A stretch of 64,000 bases of DNA from Nodularia sp. NIES-3585 (GTDB taxonomy: Bacteria; Cyanobacteriota; Cyanobacteriia; Cyanobacteriales; Nostocaceae): NCBI RefSeq assembly GCF_002218065.1, contig NZ_BDUB01000001.1, positions 2,054,711 to 2,118,710 on the forward strand, in the 5' to 3' direction. Below are positions 54,132 through 62,435 of the stretch, piece after piece. The position numbers and the translations under genes were made by a program. The first letter of the stretch is position 1. Every line of letters starts with the position of its first letter. The notes under the pieces were generated by a model that saw only the letters and a list, made by a program, of their open reading frames with translations, made no database searches and was not told where the DNA came from.

Positions 54132-55097
54132 TCATTCTCTAGGAGTTAAATCATCTAAAACTTGCTGAAATTCTGCTGTAGAAGGAATGGCGATCGCTCT
54201 TTTCAGCAGCATTTTTAATACAGATGCATCTTCTATCCCATTGACAACAGACAAAATAGAATCTGGTACTTGTCCAAAACGAGTTTCGAGAATGTCAATC
54301 ACATTATCTCGACCCATTTGGATAACTCCTTGTTCAATTCCTTCTTGTTTTGCTAATCGTTCAATACTTGTTACGTACCGCATTCTACTAACCTCTTCGT
54401 AACTTCTCAATTCTGTTTGAAAACTCAGTGCTAATTCTTCTGGTAATAACATCACCCAGTCAATAAAGCGAAATAATTCCAGAACGTCTTCTCGACTGTA
54501 ACCCCGTTGAAATAGCTGTCTGACTAGGCTTAATTTCCACTGTAACCGACTTTCTGGATTTCGTTGCGTCGCTTTGGTCTTGAGATGCGCCATTACTATT
54601 ATCCCAAAAGGGTTGGTAGTTTGTTCTAAAACTTCCCACATTTGTTCATAGTCCAAAAGTTTGGCGATGGGAAACTCTAAACTTACCCGACATCCCCCTA
54701 ATTGATAGCTGTAGCTGGATGGTCGCCAATTTGCCTGTTCATCGGCTAAAACAGCCAAGCTAATCACTGGCTTTTTATGACGGTCAAACAAGCGGTAATT
54801 ATATGTATACATCCGTTCAGGAAATTTGCTGTCATATTGACCTTGAACTTCTACATGAACCAATACCCAAGCTTCTTGACCGTCAAGTAGCCACACTTTG
54901 GCTACTTTATCGACCCAACGCCGACCAATTTCGGCATCAGGTTCTAGTTGTTGTAATTCCGTATCCAAAAATTCATAGGGGCGTGTCCAATCGATAGCAG
55001 CATCAGCTAGAGGAAAAAAGAATTCTAGAAATCGGGGAAAGTATAGTTCAATAACTTCTTTCCAGGGACTATCGTAATCAGTATATTGTTCTGTCAT
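54132..55097 (-). CDS. Rpn-family recombination-promoting nuclease-like protein
   Basis: A 321-residue PD-(D/E)XK protein. DTELQQLEPDAEIGRRWVDKVAKVWLLDG (in part) and WVLVHVEVQGQYDSKFPERMYTYNYRL (in part) hold the Asp and the E-x-Q active-site pattern of the Rpn/transposase_31-like group; the C-terminal half is helical (DNVIDILETRFGQVPDS). It starts 4 bases after the ureC stop and may be transcribed with it. Cyanobacteria carry many copies; E. coli RpnA homologues cut DNA and raise recombination. Confidence 0.8.
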   Translation of the reverse strand: MTEQYTDYDSPWKEVIELYFPRFLEFFFPLADAAIDWTRPYEFLDTELQQLEPDAEIGRRWVDKVAKVWLLDGQEAWVLVHVEVQGQYDSKFPERMYTYNYRLFDRHKKPVISLAVLADEQANWRPSSYSYQLGGCRVSLEFPIAKLLDYEQMWEVLEQTTNPFGIIVMAHLKTKATQRNPESRLQWKLSLVRQLFQRGYSREDVLELFRFIDWVMLLPEELALSFQTELRSYEEVSRMRYVTSIERLAKQEGIEQGVIQMGRDNVIDILETRFGQVPDSILSVVNGIEDASVLKMLLKRAIAIPSTAEFQQVLDDLTPRE

Positions 55098-55100
55098 GGG

Positions 55101-56807
55101 CTAAAACAAAAAGTATCTTTGCGCCATTGGTAAAACGGTTGCGGGTTCACAAATCAGCAATTCACCATCAGCCCTGACTTGATAGGTTTCTGGATTAACT
55201 TCAATGTGTGGTAAAGCATCATTTAGCTTCATATCTCGTTTACTGATTTGACGTGTCCCGGAAACAGCAACGGCTGTTTTTTGTAAACCTAACTGGCGGG
55301 GAATTTCTCTTTCTAAAGCTGCTTGAGAAACAAAGGTTAAAGATGTGGCGTGACGCGCCCCGGCAAAACTACCAAACATCGGTCGGCTATGCACAGGTTG
55401 AGGTGTGGGAATACTAGCATTTGCATCGCCCATCTGTGACCAAGCAATCATTCCTCCTTTAATGACAATCTCTGGTTTGACACCAAAAAACGCTGGTCGC
55501 CATAAACATAAATCTGCAAGTTTACCCGCTTCCACTGAACCGACATACTCAGCAATTCCGTGAGTAATGGCTGGGTTAATTGTGTATTTAGCAACATATC
55601 GTTTGGCTCGATTATTATCTGCAAGTCCATCTCCTGCAAGGCTTCCGCGTTGTACCTTCATTTTGTGAGATGTCTGCCAAGTGCGAATTATCACTTCACC
55701 CACTCTTCCCATTGCCTGAGAATCAGAAGCAATCATACTAAATGCGCCTAAATCGTGCAAAATGTCTTCCGCAGCGATGGTTTCTCGACGAATGCGAGAC
55801 TCTGCAAAAGCCACATCTTCAGGAATGCTGGAATCGAGGTGATGACATACCATCAACATATCTAGGTGTTCTTCTAAAGTGTTGACGGTGTAAGGGCGTG
55901 TGGGATTAGTAGAAGATGGTAAAACGTTGGCTTGTCCGCAAACTTTAATAATATCTGGTGCGTGTCCGCCGCCTGCGCCTTCGGTGTGGTAAGTATGAAT
56001 AGCCCGATGTTTGAATGCTGCTATGGTATCTTCCACAAATCCGGCTTCATTCAAGGTGTCGGTATGAATTGCCACTTGCACATCATACTCATCAGCAACA
56101 CTCAGACAAGTATCAATAGTAGCCGGGGTAGTTCCCCAGTCTTCATGTAGCTTTAACCCCATTGCACCTGCTAGCACTTGTTCGACAATTCCTTGGGGTT
56201 GACTGGTGTTACCTTTACCCATAAATCCTAAGTTAACGGGGAAAGCATCCGCAGCTTGTAACATCCGGTGCATATTCCAGGGGCCGGGAGTGCAGGTTGT
56301 AGCATTTGTTCCTGTAGCGGGGCCAGTACCACCGCCCAGCATGGTAGTAATTCCAGAGGCGATCGCCACTTCAATTTGCTGGGGACAAATAAAATGAATA
56401 TGGCTATCAATACCCCCAGCAGTAAGAATCATTCCTTCCCCGGCTAAAGCTTCAGTTCCAGGGCCAATAATAATATCTATATTGTCTTGAATATAAGGAT
56501 TACCGGCTTTACCTATTTTGAAAATTTTGCCGTCTTTAATACCAATATCGGCTTTGACAACACCCCACCAATCGAGAATTAAGGCGTTAGTAATGACTAA
56601 ATCTACTGCGCCATCGGCGTTAGATATGGGGGATTGTCCCATTCCGTCCCTGATGACTTTTCCGCCACCAAATTTCACTTCGTCGCCGTAAGTGGTGAAG
56701 TCTTTTTCTACTTCGATAAATAATTCTGTGTCTGCTAATCGGATGCGATCGCCTACTGTGAGACCGTAGGTTTCTGCATAGGCGCGGCGAGAGATTTTGT
56801 AAGGCAT
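55101..56807 (-). CDS. ureC: Urease alpha subunit
   Basis: A 568-residue catalytic subunit that hydrolyses urea to ammonia and carbamate (EC 3.5.1.5). All nickel-site residues are present: H136 and H138 in SHIHF, the carbamylated Lys K219 in LKLHEDWG, H248 in AIHTDT, H274 in YHTEG and D362 in IASDSQ; the flap has CHHLD (C321, H322). Length is normal. ATG 56807 starts the conserved [15 protein letters not shown]. The GxxExxY cassette ends 10 bases upstream, so the gene is now cut off from ureDAB and may need a promoter from the cassette. Confidence 0.97.
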   Translation of the reverse strand: MPYKISRRAYAETYGLTVGDRIRLADTELFIEVEKDFTTYGDEVKFGGGKVIRDGMGQSPISNADGAVDLVITNALILDWWGVVKADIGIKDGKIFKIGKAGNPYIQDNIDIIIGPGTEALAGEGMILTAGGIDSHIHFICPQQIEVAIASGITTMLGGGTGPATGTNATTCTPGPWNMHRMLQAADAFPVNLGFMGKGNTSQPQGIVEQVLAGAMGLKLHEDWGTTPATIDTCLSVADEYDVQVAIHTDTLNEAGFVEDTIAAFKHRAIHTYHTEGAGGGHAPDIIKVCGQANVLPSSTNPTRPYTVNTLEEHLDMLMVCHHLDSSIPEDVAFAESRIRRETIAAEDILHDLGAFSMIASDSQAMGRVGEVIIRTWQTSHKMKVQRGSLAGDGLADNNRAKRYVAKYTINPAITHGIAEYVGSVEAGKLADLCLWRPAFFGVKPEIVIKGGMIAWSQMGDANASIPTPQPVHSRPMFGSFAGARHATSLTFVSQAALEREIPRQLGLQKTAVAVSGTRQISKRDMKLNDALPHIEVNPETYQVRADGELLICEPATVLPMAQRYFLF

Positions 56808-56816
56808 AATAATGAT

Positions 56817-57290
56817 AAGATTTAAACGCAAAGGGGCGCGAAGGTAAGCGCAAAGGTACGCGGAGTATGGATGAGAATGATTTGAGTGGGGCTATAATTG
56901 GTTGTGGAATGCGGGTGCATACGGCGTTGGGTCCGGGTTTATTGGAGTCAGCTTATGAGCAATGTTTGTATTATGAGTTGAGTAAGAGGTTTAATGTCAG
57001 GAAGCAAGTTCCATTACCCCTTGTGTATGAACAGGTAGAATTGGATTGTGTTTATCGATTGGATTTAATAGTAGAAAATAAAGTAATCATCGAAGTCAAA
57101 TCTGTAGAATCTCTCCAACCAATTCACTCAGTCCAACTCTTAACCTACCTCAAACTCACCAAATGTAAACTCGGTCTCCTCCTCAACTTTAACGTCCTCC
57201 AACTCAAAGAAGGAATCAAACGCGTAGCCAACAACCTCTAACTCCGCGAACCTTTGCGCTTACCTCCGCGAACCTTTGCGTTTAAATCTT
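56817..57290 (+). mobile_element. GxxExxY gene cassette with 50-bp terminal inverted repeats
   Basis: The first 50 bases (56817-56866) and the last 50 (57241-57290) are inverted copies with four mismatches: AAGATTTAAACGCAAAGG, CGCG, AGGTAAGCGCAAAGGT, CGCGGAGT. They enclose exactly one gene. The cassette lies between ureB and ureC; the ureB stop codon is within its right end. No clear target duplication. Solo ends are at 58782-58837 and 45151-45198, which shows the sequence spreads. Confidence 0.8.
56867..57241 (+). CDS. GxxExxY protein
   Basis: A 124-residue protein of the GxxExxY family: [21 protein letters not shown] contains G-L-L-E-S-A-Y, and [20 protein letters not shown] is a PD-(D/E)XK-like core with Asp, Glu and Lys. 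The ATG starts one base after the left terminal repeat and the stop ends at the right repeat, so the gene fills the cassette. It runs against the urease genes. The family has no established function; a nuclease acting on its own repeats is an attractive guess. Confidence 0.85.
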   Translation: MDENDLSGAIIGCGMRVHTALGPGLLESAYEQCLYYELSKRFNVRKQVPLPLVYEQVELDCVYRLDLIVENKVIIEVKSVESLQPIHSVQLLTYLKLTKCKLGLLLNFNVLQLKEGIKRVANNL

Positions 57291-57587
57291 CCCATTAACC
57301 TTCCCATTAAAACCATAAACTTCACGACTCCCCACCAAACCCACTAAACTCACCTCCTTCTCATCCCCCGGTTCAAACCTCACGGCTGTACCCGCCGGAA
57401 TATCAAGACGCATTCCCCGCCCTTGTTCCCGATCAAAACTCAAAGCTGCATTCACTTCATAAAAATGAAAATGGGAACCCACTTGAATCGGGCGATCGCC
57501 TGTATTTCCCACCAGTAACTTAATAATAGAACGACCAGCATTTAACTCTATTTCACCATCTAGCGTAATCATTTCCCCTGGAATCAT
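57282..57587 (-). CDS. ureB: Urease beta subunit
   Basis: A 101-residue structural subunit. [38 protein letters not shown] and [22 protein letters not shown] (each in part) match the family throughout. It ends GKVNGKI with its stop codon inside the cassette's terminal repeat, so the insertion occurred at its very 3' end with little or no loss of protein. It starts 21 bases after ureA. Confidence 0.95.
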   Translation of the reverse strand: MIPGEMITLDGEIELNAGRSIIKLLVGNTGDRPIQVGSHFHFYEVNAALSFDREQGRGMRLDIPAGTAVRFEPGDEKEVSLVGLVGSREVYGFNGKVNGKI

Positions 57588-57608
57588 ATTTTTACCTTTT
57601 TGTAATAA

Positions 57609-57911
57609 TTATCTAATCGGATCATGCACAGTTACCAACTTAGTTCCATCAGGAAAAGTTGCTTCCACCTGCACCTCATGCACCATTTCCGGGATACCCT
57701 CCATCACATCATCCCGTGATAACAAAGTAGTCCCATAACTCATCAATTCTGCTACAGTTTGTCCATCTCTCGCACCTTCCAAAATCGCCGCCGAAATATA
57801 GGCGATCGCCTCTGGATAATTCAACTTTAAACCCCGATTTTTACGCCTTTCAGCCAACAAAGCGGCTGTAAAAATCAATAATTTATCTTTTTCCTGCGGT
57901 GTCAGTTGCAT
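57609..57911 (-). CDS. ureA: Urease gamma subunit
   Basis: A 100-residue subunit: [71 protein letters not shown] (in part) match the family over its full length. AGGAG lies 7 bases before the ATG. It follows ureD by 9 bases and precedes ureB by 21, a tight operon. Confidence 0.96.
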   Translation of the reverse strand: MQLTPQEKDKLLIFTAALLAERRKNRGLKLNYPEAIAYISAAILEGARDGQTVAELMSYGTTLLSRDDVMEGIPEMVHEVQVEATFPDGTKLVTVHDPIR

Positions 57912-57920
57912 TCTGCTCTC

Positions 57921-58760
57921 CTAAACCTGCCATACTCTGGGTACACAGCCACTACGATGTAAAAAATCCCCTCGCAGCAACTCCCAAACAACCGTAAACC
58001 AGTTTCTCACCTCAGAGGTAGAAGCACCACGATATCGACACAAAAATCCATTTTGTAATCGAGTCATACCCACTTCCCCAGAACCATGCCATAAACTCCG
58101 TGCTTTTGCCAATAATTCGGCAGAAATATCACTTCCCACCCAAACCAGACTACCTGCAATTGGTTGTCCCGCCAAGCCGTGAGGACTGTGAAAAACGGCT
58201 TCACAACCCGGTAAGTATTGGCGATCAATCCATAAGGGTACGCCTTGCTGCCAAATTTCCGTATGCGATCGCCATTCTCCCTGTAAAAATTTTTCGCCTC
58301 TCGCAGTCCGACCAAATCGAGTAATTTCCCAGCCTAACCAACAGCCTCCCGGTGCTAATTCTACCCGTAAATCTTGGCGATAAATTGCCCCGTTAAAGAC
58401 AATTGTTTCTTGGGGTAGCCATTCTAAACAAGCACCTGCATCAACTTGGATATCAATGTTTTGCCTAGCTTGCAGTCCGTTAGTACCGTATATTTTACTA
58501 GCTGTGGCTGTAGTAATTAAAGCTTGTGCATTGGCTTGGAGGTGGATATTAGAGGATAGGCGATCGCCTCCCACCACACCCCCAGCCGTGTGTAACATGA
58601 CACTATGACAAATCTTTGCACCCTCTGGATAAAAAGGCCGTTGTACTTTCAGGGGGGCTTGATTGTGACTGTAAATTAACTGGGTACTATTTAGGCGATC
58701 GGCATATACTAAATTTAGTTTACCATGCCATGTTTTATCTATTGGACTGTTAACAATCAT
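57921..58760 (-). CDS. ureD: Urease accessory protein UreD
   Basis: A 279-residue accessory protein that, with UreF and UreG, delivers nickel to apo-urease. LHTAGGVVGGDRL is the hallmark motif, with ITTATASKIYGTNGLQARQ and EWLPQETIVFNGA following. ATG 58760 gives a normal start; longer in-frame versions reach into the repeat at 58782. ureE, ureF and ureG are not in the window. Confidence 0.94.
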   Translation of the reverse strand: MIVNSPIDKTWHGKLNLVYADRLNSTQLIYSHNQAPLKVQRPFYPEGAKICHSVMLHTAGGVVGGDRLSSNIHLQANAQALITTATASKIYGTNGLQARQNIDIQVDAGACLEWLPQETIVFNGAIYRQDLRVELAPGGCWLGWEITRFGRTARGEKFLQGEWRSHTEIWQQGVPLWIDRQYLPGCEAVFHSPHGLAGQPIAGSLVWVGSDISAELLAKARSLWHGSGEVGMTRLQNGFLCRYRGASTSEVRNWFTVVWELLRGDFLHRSGCVPRVWQV

Positions 58761-58781
58761 TGGAATTGAGGTGAGGATGAG

Positions 58782-58837
58782 GTTTAAACGCAAAGGTTCG
58801 CAAAGGTAAGCGCAAAGGTTCGCGGAGTATGGATGAG
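58782..58837 (+). repeat. Solo left end of the GxxExxY-type cassette
   Basis: GTTTAAACGCAAAGG through CGCGGAGT, then ATGGATGAG, which equals the first three codons of the GxxExxY gene. The rest of the cassette is missing. It sits in the 5' region of ureD. Confidence 0.75.
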
Positions 58838-58874
58838 TTCTGTTTACATTATTGAGGTGAGAACCGCTATAAAT

Positions 58875-60146
58875 CTATTTTTGTGCCAAAATTACATAAT
58901 CATCTAATGTATAGCAAGACTCATATTTCTGAGCTAAATATTTTTGCATCATCGGACTCATATACAGTTGCTTCGGCAAATTTTCCTGAGCAAATTTAGC
59001 AAATTTATTAGTAGAAATAGGTGGACGAGAATCTGTAGATGTTAAATATCTATACCAGACTAGCTTTAAACCTAAATCAGAAACAAACTGAATAACGATA
59101 TTTTTTTCCTGTTCTACATTTTCACTTTGTTGAGAGTTATAAAGGTGAAATAACTTTTTGTCCTGTATGACTAGCAGAACATAACCTTGAGAATTTAAAC
59201 TTTTAGTAATGATTTCTTGATAAATACGATTAACTTGTATTCTTTGATTCTTTTCTGCAAAGAAGCAGTGAGAAATGATAATGAAGTCAAAAAAATCATG
59301 AGGTAAATTAGCAGCTTGATAATTCCAAGTAAAGATGTCAGCAGTAACCAAGCGAAAGTAAGCATTGATGGGGCTTATCTGCGACTCAATATATCTTCGC
59401 CAAAACTGAAGTCCTCTAAATTGGAAAGCATCTTGTTGTTCTAACGAATAATAAGATATATGGATTGGGGGAATATTAAAAAAGTTAAGACCACTTTTAA
59501 GAAATAAAGCTAACCCATAAGCAACTGTTCCTGGTCCTGCTGCAATATCAAGAATTTTTACCTGCGTCGGTAATAATCCATCCTCATAAATCAGAAACCA
59601 AGCTAAATATATACAATATACACCTTCTAAAAAATACTTCATAAAATAGACATGAGGAGTCAAACTAAAACTGTAGTTTGGGTCTTGTCCAATTTTTAAG
59701 TTATAAATATCTTCAAAAGCATCTTCTAGTTTAATGGCTAACTGTTGTTCAGAAAATTTACTAAACTCTTCTTGTAAGTATTCAACCAGACTAGCTTCAA
59801 AGCCATCAAATATTTCTTGATCAATTCCCGTAACCTGTACTTTATATTCATCATGATGGACTAAATTAAAAGTTTCATAGATAAATTTAATAAACTTTTC
59901 ATCTGGATCTAATGTGTGATTAGGCGCAGATGTTATTTGTTTAGTTAAATTTTCTATCTCCCGTTTATAATCTTGGGAATAACGATCAAGTTGTAACTTA
60001 TCCCTAAATAATTTTTCTACCCAGGAAAAACTTGCACCAGATTTTTGAATAGCTTGCAATAACTGCACTGCTTTTTTCGTATCACCACGTTTCAAAGCCG
60101 AGTTAAATTGCTGACTACGCCACCAATTAGCAATCGGATTACTCAT
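58875..60146 (-). CDS. Methyltransferase-like protein paired with radical SAM gene
   Basis: A 423-residue protein. A helical N-terminal half (about 1-190) leads to a Rossmann SAM-binding motif VKILDIAAGPGTVAYGLALF (about 197-215), with FDFIIISHCFFAE and GYVLLVIQDKKLF at the motif II and IV positions. The long helical leader is reminiscent of Rsm22-like methyltransferases, but I cannot name the family. ATG 60146 overlaps the stop of the radical SAM gene by 8 bases, so the two are coupled. Confidence 0.68.
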   Translation of the reverse strand: MSNPIANWWRSQQFNSALKRGDTKKAVQLLQAIQKSGASFSWVEKLFRDKLQLDRYSQDYKREIENLTKQITSAPNHTLDPDEKFIKFIYETFNLVHHDEYKVQVTGIDQEIFDGFEASLVEYLQEEFSKFSEQQLAIKLEDAFEDIYNLKIGQDPNYSFSLTPHVYFMKYFLEGVYCIYLAWFLIYEDGLLPTQVKILDIAAGPGTVAYGLALFLKSGLNFFNIPPIHISYYSLEQQDAFQFRGLQFWRRYIESQISPINAYFRLVTADIFTWNYQAANLPHDFFDFIIISHCFFAEKNQRIQVNRIYQEIITKSLNSQGYVLLVIQDKKLFHLYNSQQSENVEQEKNIVIQFVSDLGLKLVWYRYLTSTDSRPPISTNKFAKFAQENLPKQLYMSPMMQKYLAQKYESCYTLDDYVILAQK

Positions 60147-61077
60147 ACCCAAATCCCTCCTTACCCTCTTTGATTTCTACACCTGGAAGTTGATTAAATA
60201 ATTTTTCTTTAAATTTTATGTAACTAAAATTTTCCGCAATATACCACCAATCATATTTTTGCTTAATTTCCTCAGCTTCTTGGCGGGTTGAGGCGATGAG
60301 GGAACGACGATGATTAGGATGAAAATCTTGAATCACCACTCTATCAGCAACAGCTAATTTACTAATAAAAGCAGCTTCATCAGTAGGGAGAGTAGGAAGT
60401 AAGGGAGTAATCGTGATAGAGATTTTGGGGACAAAGCCTTTAAAAGAGTCAATACTTTGCTTCAGTTTAATGATGGCATTTAATCTGGCTTTAACGCTAG
60501 GCGATCGCGGTTCAAAATCCCGCCGCACTGATTCACTCCCAGTGGGAATACTCATATTAATTCGCAAGCGCTGAAAACGTTGTAAATAATCAATATCTCT
60601 AGTAATAATGGGACTGCGAGTTTGAATTACTAGCGTTGGTGTAGGATAACCATCATTCCTCACATCTAGCATTACCTCTAACAATCTCCGAGTCAATTGA
60701 TGTCGAGATTCCAGAGGTTGATAAGGATCTGTAACACTACTCATGTAAATTCTGGGAGGAGTTTGAGGATGTTGCTTATACCATTTTTGTAATTCTTTAG
60801 TTAAAACTTCCGCAGCATTATCTTTAACAATTACCCATTTACCCCAATCGTCGCGCATCTGAGTATTTGGACTAAATGCAGCCGCATAACAATAACTACA
60901 ACCATATTGACAACCCCGGTAAGGATTCAGAGTAAAATCATAATCACCAATAAAACCGCTAGCTTTTGTTAGTACCGACTTAGCATTTTGTCCATAAACT
61001 TTAGTGTCTCCAAATTTTTCTCTAACTAGTTTAGTCGGCTGTACGTCACAATAACCTTCATATTTTGCTTTCGCCAT
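60139..61077 (-). CDS. SPL-family radical SAM protein
   Basis: A 312-residue radical SAM enzyme. RGCQYGCSYCYA has the CxxxCxxC motif for the [4Fe-4S] cluster (about residues 55-62), MSSVTDPYQPLE and VIQTRSPIITRDID follow the spore-photoproduct-lyase-like (SplB, COG1533) family. The Cys needed for H-atom transfer in true SplB is not evident, so it is not called a photoproduct lyase. It is first in the two-gene operon with the methyltransferase-like gene. Confidence 0.85.
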   Translation of the reverse strand: MAKAKYEGYCDVQPTKLVREKFGDTKVYGQNAKSVLTKASGFIGDYDFTLNPYRGCQYGCSYCYAAAFSPNTQMRDDWGKWVIVKDNAAEVLTKELQKWYKQHPQTPPRIYMSSVTDPYQPLESRHQLTRRLLEVMLDVRNDGYPTPTLVIQTRSPIITRDIDYLQRFQRLRINMSIPTGSESVRRDFEPRSPSVKARLNAIIKLKQSIDSFKGFVPKISITITPLLPTLPTDEAAFISKLAVADRVVIQDFHPNHRRSLIASTRQEAEEIKQKYDWWYIAENFSYIKFKEKLFNQLPGVEIKEGKEGFGYE

Positions 61078-61100
61078 TTTTAATATTGAGTATTTAATAA

Positions 61101-61131
61101 GGGTGCGTTAGCCTAATGCTACACACCCTAC
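61101..61131. repeat. Small palindromic repeat, GGTGCGTTA type, copy 3
   Basis: GGGTGCGTTAGCC then TACACACCCTAC, as at 34322-34352. Confidence 0.55.
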
Positions 61132-61168
61132 TTTATATAATGCCCATTTTTGATTGCTGAATAACGCC

Positions 61169-61948
61169 CTAATGCTGCTGTTCTAACCAAGCTACCAAAT
61201 CAGCAACTTCGGAAAAATCAAATAATGCTTCGCCTAAATCTTCTAAATCATCAGCAGATAAATTTCTCACCTTTGTCATTAATGAATCATTAACATCACC
61301 AAAACGACGTTTCAGAAGACGACTAATCATTTTGAATGCTTCTTTTTGAACGATATCTTGATAAATTACAGACTCTTTCATAATATCTTCCCGTAAAAAT
61401 TGATGAACCAAATCCTTTTCAAACCGCAAACCTGCAATAACTTCTACACAACCTGCAATATTTTGTTGCTGTTCCCTATCTGGAATTGTAGCGATTTTTT
61501 GAGCTACTTGGGATAATAAACTTTGAGGTGAATCAGTTCGGGTTAAAGTTGCTAAAGGTAATAATGCGGGATTATCTAAAAATATCTTTGAATCTTGTTC
61601 CCAAAGACGGACAACCTCAAATTTGTGAATAGTGGTATCATCTCGATATTCTTCAGTAAAAACAACTGCGTTATCAGTTTCCTGCAAAAATATTAACACC
61701 TGAGTCACAGGACATTTATACTGACGTTTTAACCTGACAGAATAATCAAGCATTCGGAAATTAAGAGGCGTTTTAGATTTAGGTAAAGTCTGAAATTCAA
61801 TATGCAGAATTTGGTTTGCTGTTTGCAGAAAGGTTACAGAATCAGCACGAATAGGTTCCAGGGTTAATTCTGTTTTCAATACTTCAATTTGTGGCGCTTC
61901 TACCCCCAGCAACCAACGCACAAAATCAGCAGGATACTCTTCAGCCAA
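61169..61948 (-). CDS. Rpn-family nuclease-like protein, start codon lost
   Basis: A 259-codon frame from TTG 61948. SVTFLQTANQILHIEFQTLP (E-F-Q active-site pattern), FRMLDYSVRLKRQY and the C-terminal LSADDLEDLGEALFDFSEVADL are typical for the Rpn/DUF4351 group. Upstream of the TTG the frame continues RIDNACKYLAEE, which matches the family start MFDNxCKxLAE; an AGG stands at 61970-61972 where the ATG is expected. The gene may have lost its start by one base change and could use the weak TTG or be dead. Confidence 0.7.
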   Translation of the reverse strand: MAEEYPADFVRWLLGVEAPQIEVLKTELTLEPIRADSVTFLQTANQILHIEFQTLPKSKTPLNFRMLDYSVRLKRQYKCPVTQVLIFLQETDNAVVFTEEYRDDTTIHKFEVVRLWEQDSKIFLDNPALLPLATLTRTDSPQSLLSQVAQKIATIPDREQQQNIAGCVEVIAGLRFEKDLVHQFLREDIMKESVIYQDIVQKEAFKMISRLLKRRFGDVNDSLMTKVRNLSADDLEDLGEALFDFSEVADLVAWLEQQH

Positions 61949-61997
61949 GTATTTACAAGCGTTGTCGATCCTTTAGTAATAGGATATTAATGAATTT

Positions 61998-62222
61998 ATG
62001 GGTAGGTTATCTGGGTTTAGTTATCGGGAAATTATTAAAATTATCAAAAAATTTGGTTTTGTTTTTTATCGTCAAGCCGCAGGAAGTCACGAAATCTGGT
62101 TTAACCCGGAAACTAATCTTTATACTACCATTCCTAATCATTCTGGTGATATGCCAGAAGGCACATTACGCTAAATTTTGAAGCAAGCTGGAATTAAACC
62201 CGATGACTTTCTTGAAGGTTAA
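61998..62222 (+). pseudogene. HicA-type toxin with an internal stop
   Basis: Reads MGRLSGFSYREIIKIIKKFG, then RQAAGSHEIWFNPET, TIPNHSGDMPEGTLR, TAA (62172-62174), and ILKQAGIKPDDFLEG before the final stop. This is the full HicA mRNA-interferase pattern with the conserved GSH, broken by one ochre codon near the C-terminus. No HicB gene is next to it. Confidence 0.75.
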
Positions 62223-62338
62223 ATTCTCTTCAATTAATTACATATTTATATATGCTTTAAATAAACAATTAAGTAAGCTGAAATTTTCGGTTATTCCGGC
62301 ATTTTTATGGTAACTATGGGAATCTAGTAACTTTTAAT

Positions 62339-62418
62339 GATAAATTACAGATTCTTTCATAATATCGTCTCGTAAAAATTGCCGAACCAAATCTTTTTCA
62401 AACAGCAAACCTGCAATA
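62339..62418 (-). pseudogene. 80-bp duplicated fragment of an Rpn gene
   Basis: These 80 bases match 61360-61439 (inside the Rpn-like gene) with seven differences and no gap, in the same orientation. They represent the scrap of a second, closely related Rpn gene. Confidence 0.75.
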
Positions 62419-62435
62419 TAAAGTCAAAAATCTTG

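Larger units (their letters stand above)
61949..62435. other. 487-base decay zone
   Basis: It contains the hicA pseudogene (61998-62222) and the duplicated Rpn fragment (62339-62418). Other frames here, including one at 61891-62181 on the + strand, have no family resemblance. No promoter was recognised. Confidence 0.6.

Noticed and set aside
60139-61077. True spore photoproduct lyase
   Set aside because: The radical SAM motif fits, but the extra conserved Cys of SplB is not evident and the organism does not form endospores.
61891-62181. A 96-codon + strand frame
   Set aside because: It overlaps the Rpn gene and the hicA pseudogene in other frames; the hicA frame has clear family sequence.
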